Shown piece after piece: positions 54,669 through 64,000 of a stretch of DNA of 64,000 nucleotides (position 1 is the stretch's first letter; each line of letters opens with the position of its first letter). The translations under genes were made by a program, and so were the position numbers. The stretch comes from Bryum argenteum (Eukaryota; Streptophyta; Bryopsida; Bryales; Bryaceae), in the NCBI GenBank assembly GCA_037043015.1, contig CM073324.1, positions 11,987,013 to 12,051,012 on the forward strand. Reading direction: 5' to 3'. Below the pieces are notes generated by a model, which saw only the letters and a list, made by a program, of their open reading frames with translations, searched no databases and was not told where the DNA came from.

Positions 54669-55542
54669 GGCTGCTTCTGACCTAGAAATCGGCGCAATTA
54701 AAAAACGAAGAAACTGCCGACAAGAAAGAGACGAGTCGGTATTAAAGAAAAATCAACTGAAACGGCCTGGACCTTCAAAACAAAACGGCAAATCGTAGCC
54801 ACTTGGATGAAGTTCGCAGCTCATTTTCCATGAACTCTCTTTCTTGGCAAGAAACTGCAGTAACGTAGACCAACCACCTCGGCTACTCTAAAACTCATCG
54901 ATTCTGCAGTATCGTGCTTCCGTGCGGTTCGTTGTAGAGACATCGAATGAATTCCGCTCAACTACCAAGAAAACTTCGTAAATCCGAACCGGATCCACGA
55001 TCGCTTACATTGACCAGAAAGAGCGAAAGAGAATCTAACCGGAACAGAAACCAAGACGCACTGTTTCGCCCTTAGAGCCGAGGCAAGACGCTGGTCCCTT
55101 TCTCTTTCCCTGTCCTTCCCTTGGGGCCAGAGGCTCAGAAGAAAACCCTAGCCGAATCAAGAATTTGCGGAACCAAGGAAGCGGAAATTCAGTATACAGC
55201 TCGAAGCGCTGGAGGATCTGAATTACATCTGGTCCTCGGCACACGCAAAGTGGGCTCAATCGGGGGTGGCACCATTAAAGGGCAATCGGAGCTTGCAGTA
55301 GCGAGAATAGCCCCCAGCCTCCCCCCCAAGGAACTCACCGGAACTTTGAGTAAAATCTAGATAAGAAGGAAGGGAAAAAATGATAGAGAAAAATGATGGA
55401 ATAGCTAATAAATGTCTAATAAAAATGATGGAGTCATAAAAAAAATCATAGGATTAATAGAAACATAAGGCAAATTTTACTTTGAAAGTATTTCGAACCA
55501 CTTGGACTTTGAAAATAAAAGGAAAATAGATCTAAGGGAAAT
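54669..55542. other. POP5 upstream region and boundary with the copia element
   Basis: Likely promoter of POP5. No second gene recognised; the open frame at 55259-55035 (-) has no domain. Composition turns AT-rich after about 55350. Confidence 0.4.
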
Positions 55543-55828
55543 TGTTGTTGAACCAAATCAGGAAGAGTATTCTAAGAGGAAGGAGGGGCCACAATATCTT
55601 CTCTATATCCCGTCAATCAATCAGACAAACTCATTGAATACACTAAATAAGCGTATCTCTGGTAGATACAACGTCCAGTTATAATTAGCATTAGCATTAG
55701 CTATGAGGGCTGCCAATTAATGCCCAAAGCATTGATTTGCCCATATCTCATTATGTATAAGAGCCCATGTCTAGCTCTATCCTTTCATCTGTCTAATTGA
55801 TTTTGCTAAGTCTCATACGATTTCAACA
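55543..55828 (+). repeat. Copia 5' LTR
   Basis: 286 bp, TGTTGTTGAACC to GATTTCAACA. Confidence 0.9.
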
Positions 55829-55844
55829 TGGTATAAGAGCATGG
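55829..55844 (+). promoter_or_regulatory. Copia primer-binding site (initiator tRNA-Met)
   Basis: TGGTATAAGAGCATGG abuts the LTR; the usual plant form is TGGTATCAGAGC, so one base differs in the core. Confidence 0.85.
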
Positions 55845-56164
55845 TTGTTAGAGTTCGGAATTTGCTTGTTTATCTACTGTTTTTGTGTGACTATCAAAAA
55901 ATAGTTTTGTCTATTGAAGGATAGTGCTCACTCAAAGTAGGGCATCATAGAAGTAAAGAGACTAGAATTTAGAAGAGATAGATCAAGTCAACATGTTTCT
56001 TAGCAACACATCTATCAGTGACTCTTTGAAACAATAAGGAACTCCAAACTATAGTGTGTTGTAATTCAAAGTTAGAAATCTCATGACAAGAGAGGATACA
56101 TGGAAAACTAGTGGATCCTCCAACATGAACCATAGCTCCAACCTCTCAAGCAGACATAGATGCA

Positions 56165-57100
56165 CTCCAGATTAAGAAGAACAAGGCTCTCAACATGATT
56201 GCACTTTCAATCGAGGACAATGTCATCCCCTACATAGCGCACTTCACCGAACCAAGAGTGCGTTGGAATACTTTCAAAAGTCTCTATGCTAGCAACAAAA
56301 GAATAGTAGGAAACTCATGCTCAGAAGGAGATTGCAAAATCTAAAAATGGAAGAAGGCTCCTCTATGCCTTTGTTACTACAATATCTCTACATTCTTCTA
56401 AATGAATTTGCAAGTATTGGAGAAAAGTTTGATGATTCAATGGTCGTTGAACGGATCTTGATGGTCTTCTAAGTAATCTTGACGGCCTAGTCAACACGGT
56501 CACATACGAAGAGGGAGGGCTTCCATTTGTTAATGGGTTAACTGAATTGCTCCTACAGGATGACCACAGGCGCAACATCAGAATTTGAATGAACAAAGGC
56601 GAAATTTTGTTGGTGAAGAACAATCGCAGCTTTGGTCATCACAAACAGACAATACAACGCAAGGAGAGCAGTAGACTCATCAAACGCATTGGGGACTCTC
56701 ATTTCTGTAGGGGTCAAGACTATTGGGTGTGGTCATGCCCAGAGCTTGCAGTTGAGCTCAAGAAATGAAGAGCCAACCGCGTGGAATGCACCAATCGCCA
56801 AAAGATCAACCTAGTAGATAATTTCAGAGCAGGCTATGAACTTGAAGAATAAGCCTATGATGGTGACGAGGATCGAGAGCCCGATCTTGCAGTCAATATG
56901 ACTGAATTGCATTTGACTTCGAAGGGCTCGAAGATCACGTCCTCTCCACTCGATGAGAGGTATGTTGACAACGGAGCGAGCAAGCATGTTACTGGACATT
57001 GTGAGGCACTCAATCACCTAGAACAAGAACACGATCATAAGTTAGCACAACCCGGGGTAAGATATTACATGTAGCAGGGAGAGGCAACGTAGAATTTCCT
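56165..57100 (+). pseudogene. Copia gag and protease remains
   Basis: Gag pieces LQIKKNKALNMIALSIEDNV and EFASIGEKFDDSMVVERIL, in changing frames, match the copia gag (UBN2-type) domain. A damaged zinc knuckle (CRGQDYWVWSCPEL) follows near 56720. The protease site reads YVDNGASKHVTG near 56960, where the catalytic Asp-Ser-Gly is Asp-Asn-Gly. Multiple stops and shifts; not functional. Confidence 0.8.
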
Positions 57101-57599
57101 ATGACCCCAATTAAAATAAAATTCAAAAGCGTTCTGTATGCTAAAACAAAAAACTTGTTGTCTGATAGTGCCATTGTAGACAGTCATCCCGGCAGTATGG
57201 TCCTATTCAACTCACGCAGAGTTTGGGTACAGAGAATCTTCAGCTTCCTTGTCCATCGAAGATTCTCGCCACAAGCTACCGAAACAAGCAAAATGGCATG
57301 TACCGAGTTCGCCCACCTGATGAAGGAGTGCTTGTTGTTACTACACCTCTGCAAGGAAGTAATGGGTCTTCGCAAATAAGTAGTGCAGCTGCATCTTTGC
57401 CAGCAAACCAATTTCCACCAGGTCCAGATCTGGCACCCTATCGTAACTTACTAATCTGACATAGGTGATTTGGACATCTCCATTTCCGCAATCTTCTGAT
57501 CATGCAGTGACAACATAAAGTGATCGGGTTGCCACCGATGAGTCTCTCTGCCCAGCCTGTCCCAACCTGTCATGCATGCTATTTTCAGATAAAAGGCTA

Positions 57600-60120
57600 T
57601 TCGTTCAGACTAAGCCACGGAATATGTGGCACATTCTTTTGCTAAATTTTGTAAGGATACGGGTATCATCAGACAAACTATATTAAACCAGGTCTATACT
57701 CCTCACCAAAACGGCGTAGCATAACATATAAGTGCAGCGTCCTTGAGAAAGCTCGCAATATGGTTTTTGAGTCTCACGTACCTGTTTACCTTTGGACAGA
57801 AGCAATATCTACTGCTAACCACTTGACTAACAGAACTTCAACTCCAGCAAATAGAGGGGATCATACGCCATTCTAGTGTCTCATTCGCTCACTCCCTTCC
57901 ATCTCGTATATGAGAATCTTTGGTTGCCGGTCGTTTGTTCTCGACACCACTCCAAACCGACCCAAGTTGTCACCCCAAGGCCGTCGAGTGTATATTCGTC
58001 GGATATGACAACAAATCCAAAGGTTTCCGCAATTACCATTGTTCTAGCACGAAAATCCATATTTTAAAGGATGTTATGTTCAATGAAGCCGTGTATCCTT
58101 TTTCTCCATCGATATTTGATTTCTCTAAAACCACTCCGATCAACGATTGGTCGTTTTTTTCCAACTTTTCACCTTTGGCAACTTACTCAGCTCCCAGCTT
58201 CTCGACAACACCGTCACCAGTCTCGAAGTCCCTTTCAACTGCAGCTCTTATGCCTCTTAGTCCCAGTGAACAATTGTCCGCCACCCTTGCTCTGCATGCA
58301 TCACCTGGTTCATCTCTACTTGACTTTGGTTCTTTATTGTTCTTGCAGCATTCGGTCACCCTCTTCATCCTGTCAGAGGTGAATTTGTCTCCATCCTTGA
58401 TGGTCCATTCTCAATTCAAATTCCGATTCATTCAACTCCTATAGGTCTCAAGTCAAGTTCTCCTGCACTTGATCTACGTCCCTTGCACACAGATGCCCAT
58501 CCAACAAGCAGCCTCGGATTCTCCGCCACCGCCACTACTCGTGTTGGCCGCCTCAGCCGAGTTCCTCGGCAACTTCGAGAATACCATCTCCACCTCGTCA
58601 ATCATCCACTCAACACGGACCTGCCTTTCAGCACGGCGAACGCACTTGAGTACTTCGGGTGGCACAAAGCGATGGAAAACGAACTAGCTTCAATTGACGA
58701 GCACTAGACTTGGGATGTGGTTCCCCTGCTACCTCGCAGAAAGGCGATGGCAACAAAATGGGTTTTTCGTGTAAAAACAAACATTGATGGAACTCCGGAC
58801 AAGCTTAAAGCCACACTAGTGGCCAAAGGCTTTTAGCAAGCACAAAGTATTGACTATCGAGACACCTTCGCTCCAGTAGTAAAATGGAATACCTTCACGA
58901 GTGTGATCTCTCTCGCTGGGCACAAAGGCTGGAAAAGTTTTCCACTTGGATGTTCACACAGCCTTCTTTAATGCCAAAGTTGATGAGGAAATTTATGTTC
59001 TTCCACCTCCAGGCTTTGAAGCATCTACTCCCAGCAATCATACTTGCAAGCTCAACAAAGCTGTCTATGGACTAACACAAGCCCCTCTGGCCTAGCACAC
59101 AAGGATGGACTCATACCTCACCTCTCATGGCCTACAAAAATCCCAAGCGAATTCTAACATGTGCTTCACTGAATGGAGAGGGCACCTTACTATTCTGCTC
59201 CTCTAAGTCGATGACCTTTATCTGACCGGAGACGATGAAGAGACTATTGGTGCTACTCGCTCGTCTATCAAGCTGGAGTTTGTCATGTACGACCTGGAAG
59301 TCCTGTCCCATTCACTTGGCATGAAATTCGATTTTTGCCCCGAAGGCATTGTTGTCTTCAAGCGAGGCTATATGCGGGAGATGTTGCCTGTCGACTAACT
59401 CCCACCCCATGGCAGAAAAAACGTAACTCGCACCAGACATGCTTGAAGTTGCTGCTGACCCCACTCTCAATCAGCGATGGTTGGTAAGCTAATTTTTCTC
59501 ATCCATACTCGTCTAGACATAGCTTTTGTTGTCAGTATTGTTAGCCGCTTTATAACTAATCCTCAAGAGTCTCATGCCCGTGCCGTGAAGCATATCTTTG
59601 GCTACCTTTGTGGTACCTCTAACTTTGCATTATTATATGGGCGAGGGGGGAATTATCACTCTATGGCTTCACCAATGCCGATTGGGCGGGTGACACACAT
59701 GATAGAAAGTCCACTACCGAGTACATTTTCATGCTAGGAAACTCACGAATAACTTGGAATAGTAAAAAGCAACCAACACTAGCCTTATCTTCCGCAGAGT
59801 CCGAATAAATGGCACTAACAGAAGGTGCTAAAGAAGCATTGTGGCTTAGGAGACTCTTAGAAGAGCTTACAGTCCTAGATTCTCAAAGTCCCACGACTAT
59901 CTTTGGTGACAATGAAGGGAGTTTCAACTTAGCTCATAATCTGTTTTACCATGCAAATACCCAACATATAGAGATCAAGCATTATTTCATTAGAAAAAAG
60001 ATCTTAATAAGTCAAGTCAAGTTAGGGTATACTCCAACCACTGAACCATTGGCTGACATTATGACCAAAGTTTTGGGCAGAATTGCCTTTGAGAGATTAA
60101 GGAGCCAAATGGATTGGTAA
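57600..60120 (+). pseudogene. Copia integrase, reverse transcriptase and RNase H remains
   Basis: Integrase end: YTPHQNGVA near 57700, ARNMVFESHVPVYLWTEAIS near 57755, then FGCRSFV and GYDNKSKGFRNYHCSSTKIH to about 58070. Reverse transcriptase: KWVFRVKTNIDGTPDKLKA near 58758, DTFAPVVKWNT near 58860, with stops. RNase H: RLDIAFVVSIVSRF near 59511 and GAKEALWLRRLLEEL, FGDNEGSFNLAHN, IEIKHYFIRKK and ADIMTK to the stop at 60120. Frame changes and stops throughout; catalytic YVDD is replaced or lost. Dead polyprotein. Confidence 0.88.
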
Positions 60121-60792
60121 GAATGAGATCTAACCATCCTCAGGAATTAACAGCAAGCAAAGATTAAACCCAAATTATCCTTATCCACTACTGAACCTGC
60201 TTTCTCTTGATGTTTTTATCTTCTCAAGTTACTTGCCAATTCACCCATGTCTTCAAACAATAGGAGCTGAAAAGCAGTGAACTCATAATCAAACCTTAAG
60301 CAGTCAAGTCGGTATCTTAAGCCCTCTGCTTCAACCGATCTACAGTAACCATTATTTTGATTCTAACTTCGTAAAAAGCCGCGCATTCCATTCTATTGTC
60401 GCGTTTGTAAAATTCCTTCATGATACACTTACTAGCCGCATATGGCTGAGAATTCCAAGAGTCGTTGGACGTCGCATCAAGGCTGGCCACACAAGCTCCT
60501 TGAGCATGTCATTTGGCAGCAAAGGTATCAAGTGAGTGCCCGAAACAGCTTCTGGTGCCTGTTCCGACACCTCGCAAAGATGTCAACGATCATTCCCAAG
60601 TCTTTTATCAACTTCTGGTGCTCCAACAATCACAAAAATGTGAAGCCATTTCTGGAGATATTGTAAGAGCTCTCCACCGAATCTTGTCAAATAAAGGAGG
60701 ACAATCGCCTGCCGCAAAAGTGGCAAACATCCGCTGATTCGCTGGTTATTAACTCCTCAATCTCACTCAGGAACAACATCGCTACCAATTTG

Positions 60793-60850
60793 CGCTCCTT
60801 GTAGTACTAACCGGAGCGAGGAGGGGCTCCGGTTAGTACTACAAGGAGCG
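60793..60850 (+). repeat. Perfect 25-bp inverted repeat at the copia polypurine tract
   Basis: 60793-60817 is the exact complement of 60826-60850, with an 8-nt loop (GAGGAGGG). The second arm ends one base before the 3' LTR and contains the purine tract ACAAGGAGCG. Confidence 0.95.
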
Positions 60851-60851
60851 G

Positions 60852-61137
60852 TGTTGCTGAATCAAATCATGAAGAGTCTCCTGAGAGGAAGGAGGGTCCA
60901 CCGTATCTTCTCTATATCCCGCCAATCAATCTGACATATTGATTGAATACACTAGTTAAGCGTATCTCTGGTAGATACAACCTCCAGTTGTAGTTAGGAT
61001 TAGCGTTAGCTATGAAGGCTGCCAATTAATGCCCAAAGCATTAATTTGCCCATATCCCATTATGTATAAGAGTCCATGCTTAGCTCTATCCTTTCATATG
61101 TCTAATTGATTTTGCTAAGTCTCATACGATTTCAACA
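60852..61137 (+). repeat. Copia 3' LTR
   Basis: 286 bp, TGTTGCTGAATC to GATTTCAACA, aligned without gaps to the 5' LTR. Confidence 0.9.
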
Positions 61138-62980
61138 GAATTGACATGATTTTATCCCTTGCAGTAGATAATAAGGACCCTATAAAAATGACAAACAAAC
61201 GGAATTGATGGGTTGCGTACATGGGCCTCAAAGAGCGCCGAGCAAGGGCTCATGAGCCAGCTCTCACCATGTTGTGAGTCGTCTTTGCGGCTGACTGAGA
61301 AACCTGTTGCCAACCCTCGGCCAAGTCAAGCGACACCTACTCTGACCACAAAAACTAAAAGTGACCCGACTACCTCTTAACTACACTTACCTCCAATCTC
61401 CTTTACTCCACTCCTTTCCCTTATCTTTCCTTCATTATTTCTTTGTATTTTTCCATCCCTGCACTTACCGACTCTGAATCCTTATCCACCATAGCCAAAA
61501 ACAATTCAAAAATCAATCACAAACTATTATTAAACACACGCATGGATACATTCTAAACACAAACCATCTCTCTCTCCCAATTTCATTTTTATAAGGTATA
61601 ATTTATTAGCTATTCCAAGATTTTTTTATCTTTTTTATTCCTTTCTAATCTAAATTTTCACTTTTATTCAGAGTTCCAATGACTTTAGCGACTCTAAAGT
61701 AATTTGAGAAAGATAGCTCCGATCCGATCTTCCAATAAATTTTTTGATGATTCAATTATTTTTTTTTATGATTCTAATTGGCTATCATAAACCATAAAAC
61801 CACCTCCACGATGTTGATTTCTAATACATTTGCATACACCCCTTACTTTCATAAATCTAATTAATCTTTAGTAATTCGGGAAAGATGATTCCATTAACCT
61901 CATGGTCCTTAGATTTTCACTGTAATTTTTATATGACATGAATTACCCACTAAACTCATAAAGATCACTCTCCGTCCCTTTTTGCCCATACTTTGCAGTC
62001 ACCTCCAACTTCAAATTTTGCAAGGTTATTGAATCCTTACGAAATTTTTTACATGTAATTCCATTTGTCCTATAGTATTTTTAACACGTCCACTACATTC
62101 ATATGGTCCTATTTGGTTATTTCAAATATTAAAATCACCTTCTTCCCATCAATTTCTTATTAAGACCCTTATTCTAACTAGATAGGAGGCGAGGGGGGGG
62201 GGAGACAAGATGGGGTGCTCGAGGGCCAACTCAACAAAGATGTTTGCTGCCTAGCAGCTAGTTGCCGCACCTGCCGCAAGGCACGGCCAGACCCCTAATA
62301 AATATAGGAGTCCTTGCCAGGCCCAGACCGCCCCTCGCATGGTCATGTGCGAGGGTGATGAGCGAGGGCTCATCAGCCAGCCCTTAGCCTTTCGTGAGCC
62401 GTCTCCGCGACTGACGGGAAAACCTGTTGCCAGCCCTCAACGAAGTCGAGCAACACTTGCCCCGACGCTCGACCAACGTGCCCGAATCACAAAAGTTAAA
62501 AGTGACTTCACTACCCCTTCACTATACTTACCCCCATCCTTTGACCCCAACCCCCTTCCCTTCTCTTATCTTGATTATTTCTTTGTATTTTTTTTATCCC
62601 CAACATAACTTTTAAAATAGTGGAATTTCTATTAGTAATATTTTGTGCGAGAGCCATTATTAGGTACGATTAATGTTTATTTTTATACAAAACTTTAATT
62701 CACATATAGTTTTAAGTCTTAATAATTTTGTTTTGATTTTGAAGTAGGATTTGGAATTCAACAACTTTTTAGGACATTTCAAAAATTAAGTATTTAAAGT
62801 ACACCTTTTTTCAAAATAGACATTTCAAGTTTGACGGTATATTTTGAAACTTATTTAACAAAATTTACGTAAAATTACATAGAAAAGCTACGTGAAGATA
62901 ATGGAGATGAATTAAAACATGAAATCGTAAATATATGTACATATATGTACATAAAAATCATTAATCCTGCCGATGTCTGC
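61138..62980. other. AT-rich DNA with a diverged direct repeat
   Basis: About 61233-61455 and 62353-62594 are direct copies (shared words GGGCTCAT, AACCTGTTGCCA, TAAAAGTGAC, ATTATTTCTTTGTATTTTT) about 1.1 kb apart. No coding remains between them. The rest is AT-rich without recognisable genes. Confidence 0.6.
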
Positions 62981-63745
62981 TTAAACACGATGAAAATAAG
63001 GCATTCTAACATACTCTCTGACAATCTCAACTGCATTATTGTCAATTGGATACTCGTATTCTGAAATCTGAGCATACTCTCTCTGGCCTACCAAAAACCG
63101 AGCTGGTTTGGTTATACCCTGCAACCGACAGAAATTGTACAATGCACAACATGCTAGAATGTATGATCCGACTCTATCATCACATGAGTAAATGACCTCA
63201 AAATTCTCCAACCGTTCTTTAGAAAGCCGAAACTGTTATCTATCAAAATTCTAGCTACGTTTGTTGCAGAATCAAACCCGTTTCGATCAACAGCCAACGC
63301 AATTCTCATTTTAAAGAGAGTAAGTTGAATCAAATAAGTTCGAAGAGAGTAAGCTGAATCGTCTAACATAAAAGGAGACACCTGTACTTCACCAACATTG
63401 ACTACGGACTTCCTCAATGTAGTACCCGTCATTAACTTCACACCGACAGAATAATCTCAAAATGTTGCTGCATCGTGCACTCCGCCAGGTTGATTACGAT
63501 ACACATCCTAGAAAAATTTGTCAGCATCACATATAGGCTGTCATAACCTCAAACTTAACTATAGTACTAATCAACTGAGCACTAGCAGGAATCTGAACGA
63601 AATGATGACATAACATGTTCCTTTGAGAAAGAATGTAACAAACTATAACCGTATACTTGCGGATGGTAGATGTCTCTACGTTGTATAAATCAAACATCAA
63701 CTCCGGTCTTATCGTATGTGTCAATCGACACATAACTACCTTCAA
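62981..63745 (-). pseudogene. Second PIF/Harbinger transposase, broken
   Basis: Read on minus, three frames line up with a DDE_Tnp_4 transposase: 63745-63527 (helical N-terminal part with STIRKYTVIVCYILS), 63441-63154 (LDDSAYSLRTYLI, the second catalytic Asp block, and ILIDNSFGFLKNGWRILRSF, the third block with Asp in place of the usual Glu) and 63211-62981 (ACCALYNFCRLQGI, the usual C-terminal block). The first catalytic block is not recognisable. At least two frame changes. It is not a close copy of the intact transposase at 10887-12224. Confidence 0.75.
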
Positions 63746-64000
63746 AATCGTACGTGGAGAAAAATGAAATCAAACAAAATACGGCGATAAGTGCAAGTAA
63801 AGCGTAACCAAGGCAACCAAACGTTGAAATGCAAAAAAGTCATCTTATCTGTCTATAAGTACCGCCTATCTAATTGATAACAAATAATATTGGTATGAAA
63901 AAAATGACAGGTATATTTTTCCAAGAATCTTTTCTACCTCATGAGCATATTTACTTTTCCAGATTCAATTTTGTAATTGATTTGTATGTTTTAAAATTAC
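63746..64000. other. AT-rich right edge
   Basis: No gene or repeat recognised; may be the N-terminal side of the broken Harbinger gene. Confidence 0.3.

Larger units (their letters stand above)
55543..61137 (+). mobile_element. Old Ty1/copia LTR retrotransposon
   Basis: Two 286-bp direct LTRs (55543-55828 and 60852-61137), both TGTTG...CAACA, differ at about 28 positions by eye (about 10%). The target duplication is GAAAT/GAATT. A PBS matching initiator tRNA-Met (TGGTATAAGAGC) follows the 5' LTR directly. Gag, protease, integrase, reverse transcriptase and RNase H remains appear in the copia order, all with stops and shifts. Confidence 0.92.

Noticed and set aside
1..64000. tRNA, rRNA or CRISPR-like arrays
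   Set aside because: Only SINE-type pol III boxes were found; no complete tRNA cloverleaf, no rRNA and no regularly spaced short repeats.

Overview
The window is nuclear DNA of a land plant. The evidence is two plant-only CACTA transposase families (TNP2-type and En/Spm TNPA-type), Ty1/copia and chromodomain Ty3/gypsy elements, PIF/Harbinger transposases, short GT-AG introns, and three genes with clear plant relatives. A non-flowering lineage such as a bryophyte is possible but I cannot prove it. Most of the 64 kb is transposon-derived. AT-rich, decayed blocks (about 0.95-10.5, 35.4-40.2 and 55.4-64 kb) alternate with blocks of balanced composition.

Left part (1-10.5 kb): the acidic first exon of a minus-strand gene that runs off the window, then gene-poor AT-rich DNA. 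The AT-rich DNA holds a 207-bp all-hairpin MITE, a relic of a small non-autonomous LTR element, a foldback element with internal tandem repeats, and a LINE reverse-transcriptase fragment enclosed by inverted repeats.

Centre (10.5-35.1 kb): a three-level nest that resolves to the base. A PIF/Harbinger element (transposase on +, Myb/SANT partner on -) was split by a Ty3/gypsy chromovirus at 12538-32858, with target duplication CGAAG and 169-bp LTRs. The chromovirus's left (3') LTR was then split by a 12.83-kb CACTA element at 12645-25474, with target duplication GCA and 14-bp TIR. The CACTA carries a TNP2-like transposase on minus, a TNPA-like gene on plus and a Myb/SANT-like ORF. Both LTRs of the chromovirus read as identical, so it is young and the CACTA is younger still. 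Its LTR layout suggests self-priming of reverse transcription rather than tRNA priming.

Right part (35-64 kb): two SINE copies in AT-rich DNA, then three ordinary host genes. These are a 6-exon Ser/Pro-rich FLO11-like protein gene (41.75-47.09 kb, +), a small conserved plant gene ending in a DWWTRSNSAFLN-type motif (51.1-52.3 kb, +) and the RNase P/MRP subunit gene POP5 (53.8-54.7 kb, -). Two MITE copies lie between the first two. An old, heavily mutated Ty1/copia element (55543-61137) and a broken Harbinger transposase fill the right end. Several transposon reading frames break at or near homopolymers, so true decay and residual sequencing error need to be separated.
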